Position numbers and translations under genes: made by a program
In this document: in pieces, positions 1 to 4,414 of the stretch
Position numbering within the stretch: the stretch's first letter is position 1
How the letters are laid out: each line of letters starts with the position of its first letter
Assembly: GCA_027016915.1 (NCBI GenBank)
Contig: JALURJ010000079.1
Coordinates: 1 to 5,560 of the forward strand
DNA: 5,560 nucleotides
DNA from: Desulfurococcales archaeon
GTDB lineage: Archaea > Thermoproteota > Thermoprotei_A > Sulfolobales > WAQK01
Direction of reading: 5' to 3'
The notes under the pieces: generated by a model
Databases searched by the model: none
What the model saw: the letters and a program-made list of their open reading frames with translations, nothing else
What the model was told of the DNA's origin: nothing

Positions 1-5
1 CGTAT

Positions 6-749
6 ATGCACCTGGACGTGCTTGAAAAGCTTGCCGGGGAACCTGTCGGCAGCCTGGAGCAGACAAGGCTTCTTCCACCCGTCCCGAGGCCGGGCAAGAT
101 TGTTGGTGTAGGGAGAAACTACGCTTCCCATGCTAGAGAGATGGGAGGCAGTCCACCCCAGGAACCCGAACTCTTCCTCAAGGCTCCCAGCGCCCTCATA
201 GGCCACCCCGAAACCATAGTTATACCCAGCTACGTTGAGAAGCCAGACTACGAGGGGGAGATAGTCCTGGTGGTTGGGCGGAGGCTAAGACATGCAGCGC
301 CGGAGGAGGCTGCGGATGCCATCCTGGGCTACACTGCTGGAAACGACGTCACGGCCAGAGACATCCAGTTCGACCAGGGGAGGCCGTGGAGCCTAGCTAA
401 GAGCATCGACACCTTCGCACCCCTAGGCCCCTACATCGAGGTAGTCGATGACCCTGCGGAGATCGACAACCTATGCCTCGAGACAAGGCTCAACGGGGAG
501 CGGGTGCAACATGGCTGCGTAGCCGACATGACCCTCCCACCGGCCAAGCTGCTAGCATACATATCCAGATACATGACCCTCCACCCCGGAGACCTTGTCT
601 ACAGCGGCACGCCGCCGGGGGTAGGCCACGCCAGAACCCCTCCCAGATACCTCCAACACAGAGACACCGTGGAGGTCAGTGTGGGCAGCATCCACCCCCT
701 CAGAAACGCTGTGTCCAGACCGTGGAAAAGGGGTTTGAACGAGTATTAA
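6..749 (+). CDS. Fumarylacetoacetate hydrolase (FAH) family protein, FAHD1-like; possibly 5'-truncated by the window edge
   Basis: The 247 visible residues cover the whole FAH catalytic fold. GRNYASHAREM (36-46) contains a His42-x-x-Glu45 pair equivalent to the catalytic lid dyad of FAHD1. YEGEI supplies Glu83 and Glu85, and NDVTARD supplies Asp114, together the usual Mg/Mn ligands. Lys132 lies in LAKSIDTFAPLGP, and the GTPPGVG loop is at 201-207. FAH-fold enzymes cleave or decarboxylate beta-keto or acylpyruvate-type acids, or isomerise them in aromatic degradation. The intact dyad suits an acylpyruvate hydrolase or oxaloacetate decarboxylase, but the substrate cannot be read from sequence. 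The ATG at position 6 is the first visible start. The frame stays open to the left edge, and many relatives carry a longer N-terminal segment, so the true start may lie outside. A promoter region and the V4R gene follow on the same strand. Family assignment is firm; reaction is not. Confidence 0.9.
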   Translation: MHLDVLEKLAGEPVGSLEQTRLLPPVPRPGKIVGVGRNYASHAREMGGSPPQEPELFLKAPSALIGHPETIVIPSYVEKPDYEGEIVLVVGRRLRHAAPEEAADAILGYTAGNDVTARDIQFDQGRPWSLAKSIDTFAPLGPYIEVVDDPAEIDNLCLETRLNGERVQHGCVADMTLPPAKLLAYISRYMTLHPGDLVYSGTPPGVGHARTPPRYLQHRDTVEVSVGSIHPLRNAVSRPWKRGLNEY

Positions 750-769
750 ACTAAGCGTTAAGTAAGCAA

Positions 770-806
770 TTTTTAAATAGCATATGTGTAACAACCCCGT
801 ATATAG
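770..806 (+). promoter_or_regulatory. Candidate TATA boxes for the V4R gene
   Basis: Two AT-rich boxes lie in the gap after the FAH gene: TTTTTAAAT at 770-778 and GTATATAG at 799-806. With the usual archaeal spacing of about 25 bases, the second would start transcription near 829. That gives a leader of about 34 bases containing a GAGGTG ribosome binding site. The first box would start transcription near 801. The five-T run at 770-774 could also help terminate the FAH transcript. The positions are read from sequence; use of either box is inferred. Confidence 0.5.
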
Positions 807-846
807 CACCCTAAGACACATAAACATTATCCAAACCCGTATCCGT

Positions 847-852
847 GAGGTG
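847..852 (+). promoter_or_regulatory. Ribosome binding site GAGGTG that decides the V4R start
   Basis: GAGGTG matches the archaeal anti-Shine-Dalgarno complement and sits 10 bases before the GTG at 863. The longer alternative start, GTG at 845, would place this motif inside the coding region and leaves no comparable motif upstream. The 863 start is therefore preferred. Confidence 0.6.
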
Positions 853-862
853 GCCTCGAGAA

Positions 863-1669
863 GTGCATGCACGAACCATAGAATTCACCCTCCCCATAGT
901 TAGCTTCTCGGAAGACACCACCTACCTCGTCTTAAAATACGAGAATAAGGCTGAGAGCCACAAGAAGGTCTATGAAACCCTGTTCAGACTCGGAGTGGAG
1001 ACCCTCGAACTCCTGCTCGAAACCCGCGGGAAGCATGCAAAGGCGCTGCTCCTGGTGAGACTTCCACCCACCCTGGACGAGAAACTGCTGGAAGACAAGA
1101 TAGGTGGGCTGGAGAGCGTGGAGGAGGTCATGGTTGGAGGGGAGAGGCTGGGCGGGGCAACCTTCCCTCCCCTCGGGATACAGTGGAAGGTGGCCGACCC
1201 CCTCACAGCCAGCATCTGGACCCACCTCTTTATCAGCATGATAACCCGGGGACTCATAGAGGCGGCGGGCGAGTCGTACTACGTGTTCTGGTACCACGCA
1301 GGCTTCTACGCTGGCAGGCTGGCGGCCAAAAACCTCTCCAGCATGTTCAGGATAAGCGACCCCGTGGAGCTGCTCAAAGCGGCACTGACTTTCGTCGGGA
1401 GGATGGGATGGCTAGAGCAGTGGAACCTGGTGGAGTTCGACCCGCGGCAGGGCAACCTCATGATATCGGTCAAGAACAGTCAGGAGGCCAGACAGCAGAG
1501 ATCGGAGAAACCAGTATGCTACCTTACAGCAGGGCTGCTGGCAGGCCTAGCCTCAGAGGCTTCGGGGAAAGAGATACACGTTAAGGAGCTGAGGTGCCAG
1601 GCGCGCGGGGACCCCGACTGCCTCTTCGCCTCAATACAGTACTATAAGAGCGGCGACGAGTTAGCCTAG
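863..1669 (+). CDS. V4R-domain predicted ligand-binding protein with N-terminal ACT-like domain
   Basis: The protein has 268 residues from the GTG at 863, or 274 from the alternative GTG at 845. Residues 20-92 look like an ACT-like alpha/beta domain, with a TYLVLKYEN strand, a helix starting at AESHKKVYETL, the AKALLLVRLP strand and a final SVEEVMV. Residues about 118-262 form a V4R domain of the vinyl-4-reductase/BchJ type. Its C-terminal signature is complete: PVCYLTAGLLAG (217-228), then a Glu242/Cys245 pair, Gly249-Asp250 and Cys253-Leu-Phe. V4R domains bind small hydrophobic or aromatic ligands, and the clustered cysteines are often proposed to bind metal. No helix-turn-helix is visible, so it is not itself an obvious transcription factor; ligand sensing or binding is inferred. 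Its stop codon overlaps the stop of the convergent HxlR gene by 4 bases (CTAG). It has its own promoter region after the FAH gene, so functional linkage to FAH is only possible, not shown. Confidence 0.85.
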   Translation: MHARTIEFTLPIVSFSEDTTYLVLKYENKAESHKKVYETLFRLGVETLELLLETRGKHAKALLLVRLPPTLDEKLLEDKIGGLESVEEVMVGGERLGGATFPPLGIQWKVADPLTASIWTHLFISMITRGLIEAAGESYYVFWYHAGFYAGRLAAKNLSSMFRISDPVELLKAALTFVGRMGWLEQWNLVEFDPRQGNLMISVKNSQEARQQRSEKPVCYLTAGLLAGLASEASGKEIHVKELRCQARGDPDCLFASIQYYKSGDELA

Positions 1670-2019
1670 CCGAGGCAGGGAGAGCCGGAGTAGTCGCGGC
1701 CACTCCTAGCCGCAGCCCACTTTATCAAAGGTTTCACAAGCCTCCTAAGCTCGGCGCCCTCCCGGGTCAACGTGTACTCGACCCTGGGAGGGGTTTCGGG
1801 GTAGACCCTCCTCTCCACAAGCCCGGCTGCCTCCAGCTCCCTAAGCCTCGCTGCAAGAGTCTTGGGCGTGATTCCTGGGAGGGCCCTGAGGATCTCGTTG
1901 AACCTCGCCCTCCCCCTATTACCTATGACGGCCACCACGAGTAATGCCCACTTCCTGCCAATAACCTCCAACACTCCCTCCAGGGGGCAGAGACACTCGT
2001 CGGACTCCACCACGCTCAC
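1666..2019 (-). CDS. HxlR-family winged-helix transcriptional regulator with sensor-like cysteines
   Basis: The 117-residue protein matches the HxlR family over its full length. It has CP-LEGVLEVIGRKWALLVV (11-29), the RFNEILRALPGITPKTLAARL recognition-helix region (39-59), RELEAAGLVERRVYPETPP as the wing (60-78) and RVEYTLTREG (79-88). HxlR proteins are dimeric DNA-binding regulators, and several (YodB, HypR, QorR) sense oxidants or electrophiles through an N-terminal cysteine. Here the N-terminus carries Cys9-Leu-Cys11-Pro, and a further Cys115 lies three residues from the end, the sort of place where YodB has its partner cysteines. The start is GTG; the reading frame has no better upstream start, and the leader would be short. 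It is divergent from a thioredoxin-fold gene across a shared 80-base promoter region with paired repeats, which suggests autoregulation plus control of that gene. The family is certain; the redox signal is inferred. Confidence 0.9.
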   Translation of the reverse strand: MSVVESDECLCPLEGVLEVIGRKWALLVVAVIGNRGRARFNEILRALPGITPKTLAARLRELEAAGLVERRVYPETPPRVEYTLTREGAELRRLVKPLIKWAAARSGRDYSGSPCLG

Positions 2020-2024
2020 CCTGT

Positions 2025-2040
2025 AGAAACCATGTTTCCA
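2025..2040. promoter_or_regulatory. Candidate operator element A (HxlR side of the divergent promoter)
   Basis: Read on the minus strand this 16-bp element is TGGAAAC-AT-GGTTTCT, an imperfect dyad with GAAAC/GTTTC arms. It lies between the AT box and the HxlR start, over the expected HxlR transcription start. A further GAAAC at 2045-2049 adds an overlapping GTTTC-N6-GAAAC inverted repeat. Binding by the HxlR protein is inferred from position and symmetry. Confidence 0.5.
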
Positions 2041-2056
2041 GCCTGAAACTATCTAA

Positions 2057-2065
2057 GATAAATAC
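2057..2065. promoter_or_regulatory. Central AT-rich box, candidate shared TATA element of the divergent pair
   Basis: GATAAATAC (GTATTTATC on the other strand) is a clear AT-rich box between the divergent genes. About 26 bases either side would put transcription starts near 2035 for the HxlR gene and near 2087 for the thioredoxin-fold gene. Both leaders would then be about 13-16 bases. A second AT patch at 2075-2080 (TAATAT on the minus strand) is an alternative for the HxlR gene. Confidence 0.45.
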
Positions 2066-2081
2066 TTCCAAGAGGATATTA

Positions 2082-2098
2082 GGTTTCTGGTGGAAACC
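2082..2098. promoter_or_regulatory. Candidate operator element B (thioredoxin-fold side), perfect 6-bp inverted repeat
   Basis: GGTTTC-TGGTG-GAAACC is a perfect inverted repeat with 6-bp arms and a 5-bp spacer. It contains the heptamers GGTTTCT and TGGAAAC two bases apart, the same heptamers and spacing as element A but in swapped order. It covers the expected transcription start, and its spacer holds a GGTG that can serve as ribosome binding site 7 bases before the TTG at 2100. A bound repressor would block both. Confidence 0.5.
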
Positions 2099-2099
2099 A

Positions 2100-2345
2100 T
2101 TGGGCCACCACATAGAGGTGTTCGTCTCCGGCTGCCCCCTCTGCCGCGAAGCCGTGGAGATAGTTAAGGCGGCCATGTGTCCCGACTGCAGACTGGAGGT
2201 ATACAACCTCCTGGAGAAGCCCGAGTACATGGAGAAGGCCAGGCGCTACGGGATACGCGCGCTGCCGGCCATAGTGGTGGACGGTGAGAAGAGGTTCGAG
2301 GGTGTCCCCAGGCTGGAGGATGTCAGGAGAGTGCTTGGGACCTAG
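2100..2345 (+). CDS. Small thioredoxin/glutaredoxin-fold protein with two CxxC motifs
   Basis: The protein has 81 residues, about the size of a minimal glutaredoxin. A first beta strand IEVFVSG leads into Cys12-Pro-Leu-Cys15, the normal active-site position. Arg-Ala-Leu-Pro56 followed by AIVVDG is the cis-proline loop and third strand, and EGVPRLEDVRRVL is the closing helix. Such proteins reduce disulfides or pass electrons to partner proteins in the cytoplasm. A second motif, Cys27-Pro-Asp-Cys30, ends the first helix and is not part of the standard active site; it could bind metal or act as a resolving pair. The start is TTG, supported by a GGTG 7 bases upstream and by the immediate start of the first strand. 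It is divergent from the HxlR regulator. Its TAG stop shares CTAG with the stop of the convergent epimerase gene. The fold is confident; the physiological partner is unknown. Confidence 0.85.
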   Translation: MGHHIEVFVSGCPLCREAVEIVKAAMCPDCRLEVYNLLEKPEYMEKARRYGIRALPAIVVDGEKRFEGVPRLEDVRRVLGT

Positions 2346-3268
2346 CGGGCCGAGCCGCGGAGCCACTCCACGGTTTTTTCCAGGCCCTCCCTCAGGCTGA
2401 CCATAGGCTCCCAGCCCAGCAGCCTGCGGGCCCGAGCTATGCTGGCCCTGCTATGCCTTATGTCGCCGGGCCTTGGGTCAGTATATATTATCGGGGACCT
2501 GGAGCCCGTGGCTTCGAGCACCATCCTTGCAAGATCATTTATGGTCACCGAAGCCCCGGTGCCTATGTTGAAGGCCCCGCCCACCTCGGACTCGAGGGCC
2601 GCCAGGTTGGCACGTGCGACATCGGCGACATAGACGAAGTCGCGTGTCTGCTCCCCATCCCCGTGGATGGTTAGGGGCTCGCCCCTCAGGGCCGCGGTGA
2701 GGAACTTGTATATGACTCCAGCGTAGGGGCCTCCCCTCATGCCCGGCCCGTAGACGTTGAAGTAGCGGAGGGCGACAGTGGAGAGGCCCTTCTCCTCCCT
2801 ATAGGCGTGGACCAGTGCCTCGCCGGAGAGCTTCGAGGCCCCATATATGTTGATGGGTCTGAGCGGGGCATCCTCCACTATGGGTAGGACCACCTGCTCC
2901 CCATACACGGCGCAGCTTGAGGCGTAGACAACCCTACCCACGCCGTGCCTGTAGGACTGCTCCAACACGTTCAGGGTTCCCAGCACGTTGGTCTTCAGGG
3001 TGCCCCACGGGTCCTCCCTAGCCTCATCCACGCTCACGATCGCCGCGAGGTGCACGACTTGGTCGACGCTCCTCATAGCCCTGCCCAGAATATCCCTGTC
3101 AGCAACATCCCCCACAATGAGCTCGGCACCCTCAGGCACGTTGCTCCTGCTGCCCGAGTAAAGGTTGTCCAGAACCATAACATCGTAGCCCCTCTCCAGG
3201 AGAAGCCTAGCCGTATGGCACCCTATGAAGCCTGCACCCCCCGTAACCAGAACCACGCCGCTAGGCAT
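2342..3268 (-). CDS. NAD-dependent sugar-nucleotide epimerase/dehydratase, UDP-glucose 4-epimerase (GalE)-like
   Basis: The 308-residue protein is a full-length extended short-chain dehydrogenase. TGGAGFIG (9-16) is the dinucleotide-binding loop and Asp34 in LDNLYSG indicates NAD preference. HLAA is at 73-76, SSCAVYG at 117-123 supplies the catalytic Ser118, and Tyr142-GAS-Lys146 is the YxxxK pair. RYFNVYGPG (168-176) and TRDFVYVADVA (208-218) are the substrate-domain signatures shared by GalE and related epimerases. The likely role is interconversion of UDP-glucose/galactose or a similar UDP-sugar, feeding surface glycans or protein glycosylation. The exact sugar and a dehydratase or decarboxylase alternative cannot be settled from sequence. 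The ATG start overlaps the end of the upstream ATPase gene by 8 bases. A strong GGAGG (complement of 3277-3281) lies 8 bases before it, inside the ATPase gene, pointing to coupled translation. Its stop overlaps that of the convergent thioredoxin-fold gene. Confidence 0.9.
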   Translation of the reverse strand: MPSGVVLVTGGAGFIGCHTARLLLERGYDVMVLDNLYSGSRSNVPEGAELIVGDVADRDILGRAMRSVDQVVHLAAIVSVDEAREDPWGTLKTNVLGTLNVLEQSYRHGVGRVVYASSCAVYGEQVVLPIVEDAPLRPINIYGASKLSGEALVHAYREEKGLSTVALRYFNVYGPGMRGGPYAGVIYKFLTAALRGEPLTIHGDGEQTRDFVYVADVARANLAALESEVGGAFNIGTGASVTINDLARMVLEATGSRSPIIYTDPRPGDIRHSRASIARARRLLGWEPMVSLREGLEKTVEWLRGSAR

Positions 3269-4358
3269 ATCCTAGGCCTCCCTCCCCGCTTAGAAGGGCA
3301 TATTCAAGTATGGGGTCAACTATCTTATAGTATTTCCCATGCTTCTCCACGAACCCGTACCTCTCCAGCTCTTTCAAGTAGCGGGTAAACTGGTTGTTGG
3401 CCAGGCCCATGCCCAGGGCACCCTCCAAAGCCCTCTTAGCCTCACTCCACGTCCTAGGCGCTCCTGCCAGGCTCCTAAGCAAAGCCACGTATCTGGGCCA
3501 AGCCACACCACGCGTCACGAGGAACCTCCTAAGCTCGTCCACGACAAGCCTGGAACCCACACGCAGCGTTTCCGCCAACCCTTCCCCATGCGAGCCTAGC
3601 CTAACCGTATACCACCCATAGTAGGTGAGCCAGCCTATTATGCCGTTTAACCTATCCACAGCCTCCGCCAACTCGCTGCCACGTATCTTGAAGCCAGCCT
3701 CCCTGAACCCAAGCCTCAGGAACTCTAAAGCCTCAGCCCTGCCCAGCTTGCCGGTTAGAACCTCGCCATAGGGCCTCCCGTACAGCGGGGAGCGAGGATC
3801 GCTTAGTTTCAGGAAGCTCTCAAGCACCCCGACCTCGGAACCCGTTATAACCAGCTTAACCTGGTCTACATTGTCATAAATGTAGGCTAGAAGCTCTGCC
3901 ACACCCCTAAGGGGTGACAGGACTTGGGCCTCGTCAAGCACTAGGGCTACACCACTATCCCTGGGCAGGGAGCCCAGCATTTCCACGATCAGGCTACGAC
4001 GCTCCTCGAAACTTACCCTGACGCCAGCCACGCCCACCTCCCTAATCCTTCTCAGCAAAGCTCCGAGCCTCCCCCTAATCCCTAAGCTACGGTACAGCTT
4101 CTCGAAACCGGAGATCAGGGCCTTCTCAAACACACTATAGGAGATGGGTTCAAGGGACCGGCAATCGATATATACATGTGGCATCCCCAGAGAGTTGATC
4201 GAAACCAGGACCAGGCTGGTTTTGCCGCTTCGTCTAAGCCCCTTGACAACCACAAGCCTAACAAGGGGATCACCGAGCAGCCCCTTCAGCCTCTCTAACT
4301 GCTCCTCCATGTCGAAGAAGTCGGAAAGGCTTCTCTTCGGCTTCGGGTCGAAAAGCAT
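3261..4358 (-). CDS. Archaeal STAND-type ATPase with C-terminal winged-helix domain
   Basis: The 365-residue protein belongs to the archaeal ATPase family (AAA/STAND superfamily). The start MLFDPKPKRSLSDFFDMEE is the family's usual leader, which fixes the ATG at 4358. The Walker A motif is GLRRSGKTS (40-48), Walker B is VALVLDEAQ (138-146), and the sensor-like strand is LVITGSEVG (170-178). SPLYGRPYGEVLTGKL follows, typical of the family, and a winged helix occupies about 285-358 (WSEAKRAL through YGFVEKHGKYYKIVDPILEYAL). These ATPases are abundant in crenarchaea, often occur in many paralogues, and are mostly of unknown role; signalling, DNA-associated or defence-like functions have been suggested. 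The gene overlaps the downstream epimerase by 8 bases. Hand counts suggest lower GC (45-63% in three 60-base lines) than the epimerase and UbiA genes (58-75% in three lines), hinting at a separate origin. Two 17-bp repeats lie directly upstream. Confidence 0.9.
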   Translation of the reverse strand: MLFDPKPKRSLSDFFDMEEQLERLKGLLGDPLVRLVVVKGLRRSGKTSLVLVSINSLGMPHVYIDCRSLEPISYSVFEKALISGFEKLYRSLGIRGRLGALLRRIREVGVAGVRVSFEERRSLIVEMLGSLPRDSGVALVLDEAQVLSPLRGVAELLAYIYDNVDQVKLVITGSEVGVLESFLKLSDPRSPLYGRPYGEVLTGKLGRAEALEFLRLGFREAGFKIRGSELAEAVDRLNGIIGWLTYYGWYTVRLGSHGEGLAETLRVGSRLVVDELRRFLVTRGVAWPRYVALLRSLAGAPRTWSEAKRALEGALGMGLANNQFTRYLKELERYGFVEKHGKYYKIVDPILEYALLSGEGGLGYA

Positions 4359-4366
4359 AGCTTTTA

Positions 4367-4402
4367 GTTACACCCCCTCTAACATGTTACACCCCCTCTA
4401 AC
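4367..4402 (-). repeat. Two perfect 17-bp direct repeats upstream of the ATPase, candidate operator or leader element
   Basis: GTTACACCCCCTCTAAC occurs at 4367-4383 and again at 4386-4402, separated by AT. Each copy has GTTA/TAAC inverted ends, and the junction TAACATGTTA (4380-4389) is a perfect 10-bp palindrome. On the minus strand each copy carries GAGGGGGTG, which resembles a ribosome binding site. The nearer one ends 12 bases before the ATPase ATG, rather far for normal use. The element fills most of the 56-base gap between the UbiA stop and the ATPase start, the right place for a repressor or leader control. What binds it is unknown. Confidence 0.75.
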
Positions 4403-4412
4403 TTAACGCTTT
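4399..4412 (-). promoter_or_regulatory. Weak candidate promoter box for the ATPase-epimerase pair
   Basis: AAAGCGTTAAGTTA on the minus strand is the only AT-leaning patch between the UbiA stop and the repeats. Used as a TATA-like box, it would start transcription near 4378 and give a leader of about 20 bases, with the repeats at the start site. The match to a TATA consensus is poor, and read-through from UbiA is equally possible. Confidence 0.25.
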
Positions 4413-4414
4413 CC

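Noticed and set aside
845..862. Upstream GTG at 845 as the V4R start, adding six residues
   Set aside because: It would bury the GAGGTG ribosome binding site inside the gene and add MRWPRE, which belongs to no domain. The GTG at 863 is better placed, though 845 cannot be excluded.
552..1297. Open frames on the minus strand opposite the FAH and V4R genes (552-872, 932-1297, 970-1257)
   Set aside because: They lie antisense to well-supported family genes, have low-complexity or unrecognisable translations and no ribosome binding sites; GC-rich DNA produces such frames by chance.
1919..2366. Minus-strand frames across the divergent promoter and the thioredoxin-fold gene (1919-2230 and 2079-2366)
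   Set aside because: They cover the promoter region and run antisense to the CxxC protein, whose fold signature is clear. Their translations show no domain.
4367..4402. The two 17-bp repeats as the remnant of a CRISPR array
   Set aside because: There are only two units, separated by 2 bases, far from the roughly 24-37 base repeat and 35-45 base spacer pattern of archaeal CRISPR arrays, and no cas gene is near.
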